A DNA stretch of 64,000 nt from JAJTFW01 sp964534995 (lineage in GTDB: Bacteria > Bacteroidota > Bacteroidia > AKYH767-A > OLB10): positions 1 through 64,000 of the forward strand of contig CAZHSC010000007.1 of NCBI GenBank assembly GCA_964534995.1. Reading direction: 5' to 3'. Both the position numbers and the translations under genes were made by a program. Below are positions 7,990 through 16,817 of this stretch, one piece after another; position 1 is the stretch's first letter, and the number at the start of each line of letters is the position of its first letter. The notes under the pieces are model-generated. The model worked only from the letters and a program-made list of their open reading frames with translations, did not search any database and was not told where the DNA came from.

Positions 7990-10845
7990 ATGAAATTATC
8001 CGAAGAAGAATGGGTGGAGGTATATGGAGCCAGAGTACATAACCTGCAAAACGTTGATATTACATTTCCAAGAAACAAACTGGTGGTTCTTACCGGTTTA
8101 AGTGGCAGTGGGAAAAGTTCACTGGCTTTTGATACTATTTATGCAGAGGGACAGCGTCGTTATATGGAAACATTTTCGTCGTATGCACGACAGTTTCTGG
8201 GGAATATGGAAAGACCGGATGTCGATAAAATAAAAGGTCTGAGTCCGGTAATTTCCATTGAACAAAAAACAACCAATACCAATCCACGTTCTACCGTCGG
8301 CACAGTTACAGAGATCTATGATTTCCTGCGTTTGCTGTTTGCGAGGACGGCGGATGCCTATTCCTACCTCAGCGGCGAAAAAATGATACGAATGACGGAT
8401 GATCAGATCCGTGAGGTAGTGATGAAACAATATGAAAATGAAAATATTTTAATACTGGCACCCGTTGTAAAAGGAAGAAAAGGACATTACCGCGAATTAT
8501 TCCAGCAAATTGCACAACAGGGCTTTCTCAGGGTAAGAATTGATGGTGAGCTAACAGAAATTAAAAGAGGATTACAGGCCGACAGATATAAAACGCATGA
8601 CATTGAACTTGTAATTGACAAAGTGCAAATAAATGAGGACAATTCATTCCGCATATTTGAAAGTATTAAAACCGCTTTAAAGCAGGGCAAAGGATCCATG
8701 ATGGTGCTGAATGAAAAAAGTGGAAAAGTGCGTCACTTAAGTCAACACCTGATGTGTCCTTCCACAGGTATTTCCTACGATGAACCTGCCCCCAATACAT
8801 TTTCATTCAATTCACCCTATGGTGCCTGCAGCACCTGTAATGGCATGGGTACCATCCCTGAAATTGATATAAAATCAGTTATACCGGATCCTTCAAAAAG
8901 TATCAAGCAAGGCGGAATAGCCCCACTGGGTGAATACAAGGACAACTGGATATTTCAACAAGTCCAGTCTATTGGTAAAAACTTTGGATTTACGCTAAGT
9001 ACACCCATTAAAGATATTCAGGAGGAAGCATTGAATATTATTCTTTACGGCTCAAATGAAATTTTTGCGGTTGACAAAGATTTTACTTCCGGACAGGTAA
9101 ACAGTCATACCATGAGTTTTGAAGGTATAGCCAGTTTCATTGCTTCGCAAATGGAGGACAATGGCTCATCAGGACGGTTGAAGAAGTGGGCACAGGGATT
9201 TATGACATATAAAACATGTCCCGGATGCAAAGGTTCCCGTTTAAAACAAGAATCGCTGTATTTTAAAATTGACGGACAAAACATCGCGGAGTTGGCGGAA
9301 CTGGATATACTTCAGCTATATGAATGGAGCCTTTCCGTTGAAAAAAAATTAAACAGGAAGCAACTCATCATCGCGAAAGAAATATTAAAGGAAATTTCCA
9401 AGCGAATCAAATTTTTGCTTGACGTTGGCCTGGATTATCTTACACTTAACAGGAGTTCGAAGTCGCTTTCAGGAGGAGAATCACAACGCATACGCCTGGC
9501 CACGCAAATCGGATCGCAACTGGTAGGTGTCATGTATATCCTGGATGAACCCAGCATTGGTCTACACCAGCGTGACAATACACGCCTGATACAATCCCTG
9601 AAGGAACTCAGGGATATCGGAAATTCAGTGATCGTAGTTGAGCATGACAAAGAAACCATACTCGCCGCAGATCACATCATCGATCTTGGCCCCGGTGCTG
9701 GCATACATGGCGGCAGAGTGGTTGCATCGGGGGATGCGGATATGATTACCCGTTCAGACAGCCTTACAGGCCGCTATTTATCCGGTAAAATGCAGATCAG
9801 GCATGGCAAAAGAAGACCGGGAAGCGGATCATCCATTGTACTCAGCGGAGCGAAGGGAAATAACCTGAAAAATATCACTGTTGAATTTCCACTTGGCAAA
9901 TTCATATGCGTTAGCGGTGTGTCCGGAAGCGGAAAATCAACACTCATCAATGAAACCCTCTACCCTATTCTCAATCAACACTTTTACCGCTCACAAACCA
10001 AGCCCTTGCCTTACAAATCCATTAAAGGTCTGGAACATATTGATAAGGTAATAGAAATTGATCAGAGCCCTATTGGCAGGACTCCCCGATCCAACCCGGC
10101 CACCTACTCGGGGGTATTCAGTGATATACGTACCCTCTACTCTCAATTGAATGAAGCAAAAGTAAGAGGTTACCCTCCCGGTTGGTTTTCATTCAATGTT
10201 AAAGGAGGGCGTTGCGAAACCTGCCAGGGTGCAGGTATGAGGACCATTGAAATGAACTTCCTGCCTGATGTATATGTGCATTGCGAAAATTGTAATGGAA
10301 AACGTTACAACAGGGAAATACTGGAAGTACGGTACCGTGGCAAATCGATCAGTGATGTGTTGAATATGAGCATTGATCATGCAGTAGATTTTTTTGAGAA
10401 CATGCCGGGAATTCTGCATAAAATCAAAACCCTGAAGGAGGTGGGCCTCGGATACCTTACCCTTGGACAACAAAGCACCACGCTTTCAGGCGGAGAAGCA
10501 CAACGCGTAAAACTTGCATCTGAACTTTCGAAAAGAGATACCGGCAACACCTTTTATATCTTTGATGAACCTACCACCGGGCTCCATTTTGAAGACGTAC
10601 GTATCCTGCTGGATGTATTAAATAAACTTGTTGACAAGGGAAATACGGTTCTTGTTATTGAACATAATATGGATGTAATCCGTATGGCAGATTATATCAT
10701 TGACCTTGGTCCGGAAGGCGGGTCGCGGGGCGGCAATATTCTCTGTACAGGAACCCCTGAAGAAATCATTAAAAATAAATTTTCTGTTACTGCTCAGTAT
10801 CTTAAAAAAGAAATGCAAAGCTTTAGAACTTTAGCCAGTAACTAA
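7990..10845 (+). CDS. uvrA: Excinuclease ABC subunit A (UvrA)
   Basis: DNA damage recognition ATPase of nucleotide excision repair; it dimerises and loads UvrB. The 951 residues are close to the usual 940. Two ABC cassettes are clear: Walker A GLSGSGKSS (36-44) with signature LSGGESQRIRLA, and a second Walker A GVSGSGKST with signature LSGGEAQRVKLA, each with its DEP Walker B. The C-terminal zinc module is intact (CETCQGAG and CENCNGKR). The first zinc module reads CPSTG where the classic form is CPxCG, so one Cys is missing; I believe this is common in Bacteroidota. It has its own promoter and is followed after 27 bases by the LOG gene, possibly in one transcript. Confidence 0.97.
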   Translation: MKLSEEEWVEVYGARVHNLQNVDITFPRNKLVVLTGLSGSGKSSLAFDTIYAEGQRRYMETFSSYARQFLGNMERPDVDKIKGLSPVISIEQKTTNTNPRSTVGTVTEIYDFLRLLFARTADAYSYLSGEKMIRMTDDQIREVVMKQYENENILILAPVVKGRKGHYRELFQQIAQQGFLRVRIDGELTEIKRGLQADRYKTHDIELVIDKVQINEDNSFRIFESIKTALKQGKGSMMVLNEKSGKVRHLSQHLMCPSTGISYDEPAPNTFSFNSPYGACSTCNGMGTIPEIDIKSVIPDPSKSIKQGGIAPLGEYKDNWIFQQVQSIGKNFGFTLSTPIKDIQEEALNIILYGSNEIFAVDKDFTSGQVNSHTMSFEGIASFIASQMEDNGSSGRLKKWAQGFMTYKTCPGCKGSRLKQESLYFKIDGQNIAELAELDILQLYEWSLSVEKKLNRKQLIIAKEILKEISKRIKFLLDVGLDYLTLNRSSKSLSGGESQRIRLATQIGSQLVGVMYILDEPSIGLHQRDNTRLIQSLKELRDIGNSVIVVEHDKETILAADHIIDLGPGAGIHGGRVVASGDADMITRSDSLTGRYLSGKMQIRHGKRRPGSGSSIVLSGAKGNNLKNITVEFPLGKFICVSGVSGSGKSTLINETLYPILNQHFYRSQTKPLPYKSIKGLEHIDKVIEIDQSPIGRTPRSNPATYSGVFSDIRTLYSQLNEAKVRGYPPGWFSFNVKGGRCETCQGAGMRTIEMNFLPDVYVHCENCNGKRYNREILEVRYRGKSISDVLNMSIDHAVDFFENMPGILHKIKTLKEVGLGYLTLGQQSTTLSGGEAQRVKLASELSKRDTGNTFYIFDEPTTGLHFEDVRILLDVLNKLVDKGNTVLVIEHNMDVIRMADYIIDLGPEGGSRGGNILCTGTPEEIIKNKFSVTAQYLKKEMQSFRTLASN

Positions 10846-10872
10846 CGTAATAAATACATCGAAAAAACGATT

Positions 10873-11580
10873 ATGAATACCGACGAGGCAAAAATAAGAA
10901 GAGCATTTTCTGATAAAGACTGGCAGGAAATTAAGGCACAGGACACCTGGCAAATTTTCAAAATAATGGCTGAATTTGTCGAGGGCTTTGAGAAAATGAG
11001 CAAGATCGGTCCCTGCGTTTCCATTTTCGGTTCTGCCCGAACGGAAGCCGGCAGCAGGTATTATTCGCTGGCAGAGGAAATCGCCTATAAACTTACATCC
11101 GAGGGCTATGGAATTATTACGGGAGGAGGGCCCGGTATTATGGAGGCAGCCAACAAAGGTGCGCAGAAAGCCAATGGAAAATCAGTAGGTCTGAATATTA
11201 AGTTGCCATTTGAACAATCACCCAACCCATTTATTGATTCCGATAAAAGCATCACTTTCGATTACTTCTTTGTCAGGAAGCTTATGTTCATCAAATACGC
11301 CCAGGGATTTATTGTACTGCCGGGCGGCTTTGGTACTATGGACGAATTATTTGAATCCCTCACTTTGATTCAAACAAGGAAAATCGGAAAATTCCCCATT
11401 GTAATTGTGGGTAAAGATTACTGGAGCGGACTGATTGAATGGATCAAACAGGTACTTGTCACCGAAAAATATGTCAACCCTGATGACCTGAAACTTTTTA
11501 CACTGGTTGATACCGCGGAAGAAGCGGTGAATGTAATTGACAATTTTTACTCCAAATACCTGCTCAAGCCAAATTTCTGA
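10873..11580 (+). CDS. LOG-family (TIGR00730) Rossmann protein, putative nucleotide 5'-monophosphate phosphoribohydrolase
   Basis: A 235-residue protein with the LOG signature: GGGPGIMEAANKGA (84-97) and PGGFGTMDE (150-158), which form the catalytic and nucleotide-binding site. The family hydrolyses nucleoside monophosphates, including cytokinin ribotides, to base plus ribose 5-phosphate; older databases call it lysine decarboxylase in error. About 45 N-terminal residues precede the Rossmann core. It lies 27 bases after uvrA and ends just before a hairpin terminator. The physiological substrate cannot be told from sequence. Confidence 0.9.
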   Translation: MNTDEAKIRRAFSDKDWQEIKAQDTWQIFKIMAEFVEGFEKMSKIGPCVSIFGSARTEAGSRYYSLAEEIAYKLTSEGYGIITGGGPGIMEAANKGAQKANGKSVGLNIKLPFEQSPNPFIDSDKSITFDYFFVRKLMFIKYAQGFIVLPGGFGTMDELFESLTLIQTRKIGKFPIVIVGKDYWSGLIEWIKQVLVTEKYVNPDDLKLFTLVDTAEEAVNVIDNFYSKYLLKPNF

Positions 11581-11616
11581 TTAACATTTGATTTTTCTGC
11601 TTTGCTACTGCCATAC

Positions 11617-11652
11617 ACCTTACAGTTTATAGTGTAAGGTTTTCTGCATTTT
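11617..11652 (+). terminator. Hairpin terminator after the LOG gene
   Basis: ACCTTACA (11617-11624) pairs with TGTAAGGT (11633-11640) across an 8-base loop, followed by TTT and a second T-run at 11649-11654. It separates the uvrA/LOG unit from the signalling operon. Confidence 0.6.
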
Positions 11653-11738
11653 TTATCGGCTTCAATGCTGTCAACTGCGTTAAGGCTGTAACCATGGCCT
11701 GTCATTTTCTGTACAAGCACCGAGCAAAACTCAGTACT

Positions 11739-12875
11739 ATGCAAATTCAACAAAAGAAATGGACGCCTGAAAAAACGTGGGAGACCCTCCGAAGCGACAT
11801 CAACGACCAGGGTGTTTATCAACTGGTAATTGTTTTTGGAAGCCGCATACTCCTTTCCAGCCCCGGATTTTACGATGAAATCAGAAACCAATATCCGAAG
11901 GCGGAGATACTGATGAACTCCACATCCGGTGAAATTATTGACACGCAGGTAAATGATGAGACCATATCTCTGACCGCGATCAGATTTGATAAAACAAGTT
12001 TTAACTCCCAATCCATACAAATCACGGACTATCCGAACAGCATGGAGGCAGGAAAGGTAATTGCCCAAAAATTTTCGCACGAGGGCTTATCAAACATTCT
12101 GGTTATTTCCGATGGACAGATGGTAAATGGAAGCGACCTGGTAAGCGGATTACAACAATCGCTGCCGCAGCATGTGGTAATTACAGGTGGCCTTGCCGGT
12201 GATGGCAGCAGGTTTCAAAAAACACTGGTAGGTCTCAACGAACAACCCAGAGAAGGGAAAATCATTGCAGTTGGATTTTACGGAAATCATCTTAAAGTAT
12301 CGCATGGAAGCATGGGAGGCTGGGATCCCTTTGGGCCCGAGCGTCTGGTGACAAAATCTGCTGCGAATATACTATATGAACTCGACGGCCAACCCGCTTT
12401 AAGCGTATATAAAAAATACCTGGGCGAATATTCCGACGAACTTCCGGGAAGCGCATTGCTCTTTCCCCTCAGTGTTAAGCTCAATGTCAACGAAGAACCT
12501 GTGGTACGTACTATCCTGTCCATTGATGAGGATGCACAAAGCCTGACGTTTGCGGGAAATATTCCGGAAGGCTCTTATTCCCGGCTGATGAAAGCCAACT
12601 TCGACCGCCTCATTGAAGGCGCTTCCAACGCCGCCATGAACTCATTGCAAAAGTTAGAGCAGCCAGATCTTGCCATTTTAATAAGCTGTGTCGGAAGAAA
12701 GCTGGTGCTGAATCAACGCATAGAGGAAGAAGTTGAGGTAGTAAGGGAGATTTTGGGAAAAACAACTGCTATAACCGGCTTTTATTCCTACGGTGAAATA
12801 TCACCAAACAAAGGGTATATGAATTGTGAATTACACAATCAAACAATGACCATTACCACAATGAGTGAAAAATAA
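11739..12875 (+). CDS. FIST N/C domain sensor protein
   Basis: A soluble protein of 378 residues with the FIST_N-FIST_C arrangement, a sensory module thought to bind small ligands such as amino acids. Typical segments are VFGSR, STSGEI, GGLAGDG and the C-terminal SCVGRKLVLNQR and TGFYSYGEISP. The frame is open to an ATG at 11694, but its first 15 residues (MACHFLYKHRAKLST) look unrelated, so I place the start at ATG 11739. It is the first gene of a tight operon: the stop is followed after two bases by a histidine kinase that lacks any input domain of its own. I infer that FIST supplies the signal to that kinase. Confidence 0.9.
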   Translation: MQIQQKKWTPEKTWETLRSDINDQGVYQLVIVFGSRILLSSPGFYDEIRNQYPKAEILMNSTSGEIIDTQVNDETISLTAIRFDKTSFNSQSIQITDYPNSMEAGKVIAQKFSHEGLSNILVISDGQMVNGSDLVSGLQQSLPQHVVITGGLAGDGSRFQKTLVGLNEQPREGKIIAVGFYGNHLKVSHGSMGGWDPFGPERLVTKSAANILYELDGQPALSVYKKYLGEYSDELPGSALLFPLSVKLNVNEEPVVRTILSIDEDAQSLTFAGNIPEGSYSRLMKANFDRLIEGASNAAMNSLQKLEQPDLAILISCVGRKLVLNQRIEEEVEVVREILGKTTAITGFYSYGEISPNKGYMNCELHNQTMTITTMSEK

Positions 12876-12877
12876 GA

Positions 12878-13987
12878 ATGAATAAGCTCCTGAACAGACA
12901 AATAAAAAAGCACCTGGGTGACCTGGCCAATGATCCGAAAGTAAAATCGTTCATTGAGGCGGTGCGGGAAAGCTACGCTCACTATGAGCGTGACCGGGAA
13001 CTGATCGAAAGGTCCATGGCCGTCAGTTCAGAAGAAATGCGGAATCTGAATTCAAAATTAGTAAAGGAAACCGATGAGCAGAGAAAGGCACTGACCAAAC
13101 TGATGGAAACACTGCGATTGCTGAAACTGGACATCGGCAGCAATGAAGATGCGCAGTTGGATATACTTTCGATTTTAGAAATCATCAATAAAGAGAGCGC
13201 CAACCGCAAAAATGCCGAAGAACAGCTCAAAAAGAACCTCCATAATCTTGAAAAAATAAACAGGGATCTTGATCAGTTCGCATACGTTGTATCACATGAC
13301 TTAAAGGCGCCCCTGCGCGCCATCGCGAGCTTATCGGAATGGATAGAGGAAGATTCAGAAGGAAAAATATCAGCGGAAACGCAGAAAAACCTACAGTTGC
13401 TTCGCGGACGCGTGTTGCGCATGGAAAACCTGATACACGGAATCCTGGCCTACACCAAAGCGGGCAAAATAAAAGGAGAAACCGAGGTAATAGATACGGC
13501 TGTTTATGTAAATGAAATCGTTGATTTTTTAAACCCGCCCCCCAATATACAAATAGAACAGGAAGGGGAATGGCCAACTATTGAAACAGATACTATACGG
13601 CTCCATCAGGTATTTGGAAACCTGATCAGCAATGCCATCAAATATATAGACAAACCTAAAGGAATTATCAAAATAGGTTGTATCCAGCTGGAAAGCTGTT
13701 GTCAGTTTTACATTGAAGACAATGGCCCAGGCATTGAAGAAGAGTATCATCAGAAAATATTTATTCTGTTTCAGACCTTATCCACACGCGATGAAGTTGA
13801 AAGCACGGGAATCGGATTATCCATCGTCAAGAAAATCATTGAAGAGCAAGGAGGCAAAATCTGGCTGGACTCCAAACTTGAAACCGGCACCCGCTTCACA
13901 TTTACCTGGCCCACCACAATTGTATCAGAAAACAAATTAACATCGAATAACAATGGAAGAAAAACTTTTAAACATACTCCTCATTGA
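12878..13987 (+). CDS. Cytoplasmic sensor histidine kinase with N-terminal coiled coil
   Basis: A 369-residue kinase with no signal peptide or membrane segment. Residues about 30-128 are predicted coiled coil. The HisKA region carries the phospho-acceptor in VVSHDLKAPLRA (His140). The HATPase domain shows NAIKYI, DNGPGIEEE and STGIGLSIVKK. The missing sensor domain and the two-base gap to the FIST gene suggest FIST is the partner input. The last 35 bases overlap the next gene, a receiver-only protein, which is probably its direct phospho-acceptor. The sequence after the ATPase core is short and low in complexity. Confidence 0.94.
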   Translation: MNKLLNRQIKKHLGDLANDPKVKSFIEAVRESYAHYERDRELIERSMAVSSEEMRNLNSKLVKETDEQRKALTKLMETLRLLKLDIGSNEDAQLDILSILEIINKESANRKNAEEQLKKNLHNLEKINRDLDQFAYVVSHDLKAPLRAIASLSEWIEEDSEGKISAETQKNLQLLRGRVLRMENLIHGILAYTKAGKIKGETEVIDTAVYVNEIVDFLNPPPNIQIEQEGEWPTIETDTIRLHQVFGNLISNAIKYIDKPKGIIKIGCIQLESCCQFYIEDNGPGIEEEYHQKIFILFQTLSTRDEVESTGIGLSIVKKIIEEQGGKIWLDSKLETGTRFTFTWPTTIVSENKLTSNNNGRKTFKHTPH

Positions 13988-14396
13988 GGATGACAGTGTA
14001 GATGTTATGAACGTTCAACGTGCGTTCAAAAAAAACAATATTACCAATCCGCTTCATATTGCCTTTAATGGTGTAGAAGCCCTGAATGTACTTCGTGGAA
14101 CAAACGGAAAACCCAAACTCAACCGTTTGCCACGTATCATACTACTGGATATCAATATGCCCAAAATGAACGGACTGGAATTCCTGCGTGAACTTCGCAG
14201 CGACCCTGAATTAAAATCCATCAGTGTTTTTGTGATGACTACCTCCAATGATGACCAGGATAAAATAGAAGCCTATCGATTGAACGTAGCGGGATATATT
14301 TTAAAGCCATTGTCATTTGAAAAATTTGTGAATGCGGTTTCTATCCTCAACAGTTACTGGAAACTCTGCGAACAACCCGAAAATATCAATCAATAA
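13953..14396 (+). CDS. Single-domain response regulator (Rcp1-like)
   Basis: A receiver domain alone, 147 residues. The acidic pocket is IEDD (11-14), the phospho-acceptor is Asp66 in LLDINMPKMNG, the Thr is in FVMTTS, and the Lys-Pro is in YILKPLSFEKF. The long insertion before the Asp strand is typical of Rcp1-type regulators that pair with phytochrome-class kinases, and the upstream kinase has that HisKA type (SHDLKAPLR). It overlaps the kinase by 35 bases. With no output domain it must act by protein contact or pass phosphate on, possibly to the HPt domain of the hybrid kinase downstream. Confidence 0.94.
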   Translation: MEEKLLNILLIEDDSVDVMNVQRAFKKNNITNPLHIAFNGVEALNVLRGTNGKPKLNRLPRIILLDINMPKMNGLEFLRELRSDPELKSISVFVMTTSNDDQDKIEAYRLNVAGYILKPLSFEKFVNAVSILNSYWKLCEQPENINQ

Positions 14397-14442
14397 TCCA
14401 AAAACGGAACTACCCGCCCTTTACACAAATAAATTTCACTTT

Positions 14443-16806
14443 ATGATAAACATTCAAATTATTGAAGATCAACAGCCGGATATCGCACTCCTGGTAAATG
14501 CAATAAAACAAACGGGGCTTGAAACCTCCATCACTATTTCTACTTCCATTGATGAAGCCATAGCCACTTGCTCCAAAACATCGTTTGACTGCATTTTTCT
14601 TGACTATTACTTCCCTGCGAAAAACGGAGCGGACTTTCTGAGGTATTATACCTCAAAAAATTCATCCGGAAACATCATCATGGTAACCAGTCAGGAAGAT
14701 GTTCATATGGCTGTAGAATGCATGAAAATGGGAGCATCAGATTTTTTAACAAAAACACAGATTACACCTGCCAGCATAGGCAAGAGCTTACGGTATGTGC
14801 TAAAGCTTAAAAAAGCCAGAGAAGACGCGGACAGGGCTGAAGCAGCACTGCTGGAAAGCGAATTTAAACTCAAAAATATTATAGCTAAGTCACCGATCAT
14901 CCTTTTCAATATTGACAAAAACGGAGAAATTACATTGTTTAAAGGAAAGGCATCCTTAAATCTTCCGGTACGACCAGAATCCATTCTGGGCAAAAACCTC
15001 AAAGATCTGGGTAATGACCTGCCAATACGCTGGGAAGATTTTAACAAAGCCTGCCATGAAACGGATACCTGCTTCAAGACCGAAGTCAACGGCCATCACT
15101 ATGATGTAAATTACATCCCCATCAGAAATGAGCAAAAAGAAGTAAACGGTATGATGGGTGTTGCCATCGATATTACCTCTTTCATTAAAAATGAGGAAGA
15201 GTTAATGAACACCATTGAAGGAAAAGAGGAATCCGCAAAAATAAAAGAGCAGTTCCTGGCCAATATGAGCCATGAAATAAGGACACCTATTCATGGCATC
15301 ATCAGTCTAACCCAATTTGTATTAAATACGCCGGTAAACACCGAGCAAAAAAACTATCTGGATCTGATCAGAAAATCAGCCGACACCTTGCTTGTAATCG
15401 TAAATGATATCCTGGATTTATCCAAAATAGACAGCGGTAAAATGATCTTTGAAGAGACGCCCTTTTCCATCAAGGATACCATCCAAACTGCTGTGGCATC
15501 TTTCATCCCCAAGACAACGGAAAAAAATATTGAACTGAAAACTGATATATGCCCGCATCTACCTGAAATGATAGTCGGCGATCCGGTCAGATTAACCCAG
15601 ATTATCAACAACCTGCTTGGAAATGCAGTAAAATTCACCGAAAAGGGAAGCGTTACACTGCATATTAATACTCATGAAACCAACAACACGCATACGGTAC
15701 TCGAATTCAAAATAAAAGATACCGGCATTGGAATACCTCCTCATAAAATCAATTCCATTTTTGAGTCATTTACACAGGCAGGGGATGATATCACCAGAAA
15801 ATACGGCGGCACCGGACTTGGATTAACCATCACCAAACAACTTATAGAAAGGCAAAACGGCACCATTCAAGTGGATAGCATTGCCAATGAAGGAACCACC
15901 TTTACATTCAAAATTCCTTATAAAATTTGTACCGGACTTTGTGATGACCACAAAAAAGTACATAAAACACAAATACATCTGCCCTCTACGTTAAAAGTAT
16001 TGATTGCGGAAGATCATGATATCAACCGTTTTATTATTGAAAAAATGTTCAAGGAGTGGGGACTTCAACCCACGTTTGCAATAACGGGTATTGAAGCTGT
16101 AAAGGCCGCATCAGAAAGTGTATTTGATGTAATCCTGATGGATATAGAAATGCCGGAAATGAACGGATACCGTGCAACTGAGATTATACGATCAGAGTTA
16201 CCCGCACCCAATAACCAAATTCCCATAATTGCCATGACAGGTCACGCTATGGCTGGTGAAAAGGAAAAATGTCTGGGTATAGGTATGAATGATTATTTAT
16301 CGAAACCATTCAAACCAGACGAGTTAAAGGAGCGTATTGCCACCCTTTCCGGAAAAAGTGTAACTGAACAGGAAGTCGGCAGCGATGGCGGTGCAGAACG
16401 CTCTTCAACTACTACTACTAAAACTGAAGGAACACAACAAAACACTACCGGATCAAAAATTACAAGCCTCGACTTTTTAAAAGAAATCGCGGAAAACAAT
16501 GAACAATTCTTCGTTGAGTTCATCCAGATGTTTTTGCAGAATACCCCGAATTCCATTTCGGATATCGAAAAAGCCATAGCAGACAACAACTGGGAAGCCA
16601 TCCGGCAGGCCGCGCATAAAATGAAACCTTCCTTTAATTATGTTGGATTAAAAGATCTGTCCGGCCTATCGGCAAAAATTGAAGAGCTGGCTAAAAAGAA
16701 AGAGAGCATGGATATTATCTCCGGTAATATTCAGAAAATCAAAGAAACCTGTACCCTTGCCTTTACCGAACTGGAGCAGGAGATAAAAGCAATAACAAAC
16801 CATTAA
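14443..16806 (+). CDS. Hybrid histidine kinase: REC-PAS-HisKA-HATPase-REC-HPt
   Basis: A cytoplasmic 787-residue phosphorelay protein. Domains in order: receiver 1 (2-125, Asp54 in FLDYYFP), PAS-like (about 140-250), HisKA (His277 in NMSHEIRTPIHG), HATPase (380-495, DTGIGIP and GGTGLGLTI), receiver 2 (517-635, Asp567 in LMDIEMPEMNG) and HPt (about 675-785, His725 in AAHKMKPSFN). I start at ATG 14443 because the upstream part of the open frame (from 14332) overlaps the preceding regulator and has no family similarity. A Ser/Thr-rich linker (650-672) precedes the HPt. It contains every relay station, so it could take phosphate from the single-domain regulator and deliver it to the sigma-54 activator 11 bases downstream. 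Confidence 0.95.
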   Translation: MINIQIIEDQQPDIALLVNAIKQTGLETSITISTSIDEAIATCSKTSFDCIFLDYYFPAKNGADFLRYYTSKNSSGNIIMVTSQEDVHMAVECMKMGASDFLTKTQITPASIGKSLRYVLKLKKAREDADRAEAALLESEFKLKNIIAKSPIILFNIDKNGEITLFKGKASLNLPVRPESILGKNLKDLGNDLPIRWEDFNKACHETDTCFKTEVNGHHYDVNYIPIRNEQKEVNGMMGVAIDITSFIKNEEELMNTIEGKEESAKIKEQFLANMSHEIRTPIHGIISLTQFVLNTPVNTEQKNYLDLIRKSADTLLVIVNDILDLSKIDSGKMIFEETPFSIKDTIQTAVASFIPKTTEKNIELKTDICPHLPEMIVGDPVRLTQIINNLLGNAVKFTEKGSVTLHINTHETNNTHTVLEFKIKDTGIGIPPHKINSIFESFTQAGDDITRKYGGTGLGLTITKQLIERQNGTIQVDSIANEGTTFTFKIPYKICTGLCDDHKKVHKTQIHLPSTLKVLIAEDHDINRFIIEKMFKEWGLQPTFAITGIEAVKAASESVFDVILMDIEMPEMNGYRATEIIRSELPAPNNQIPIIAMTGHAMAGEKEKCLGIGMNDYLSKPFKPDELKERIATLSGKSVTEQEVGSDGGAERSSTTTTKTEGTQQNTTGSKITSLDFLKEIAENNEQFFVEFIQMFLQNTPNSISDIEKAIADNNWEAIRQAAHKMKPSFNYVGLKDLSGLSAKIEELAKKKESMDIISGNIQKIKETCTLAFTELEQEIKAITNH

Positions 16807-16817
16807 AAAATAACAAC

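Noticed and set aside
8740..8860. Missing Cys in the first UvrA zinc module (CPSTG)
   Set aside because: I believe this substitution is common in Bacteroidota UvrA; the other two Cys clusters are intact, so it is not evidence of decay.
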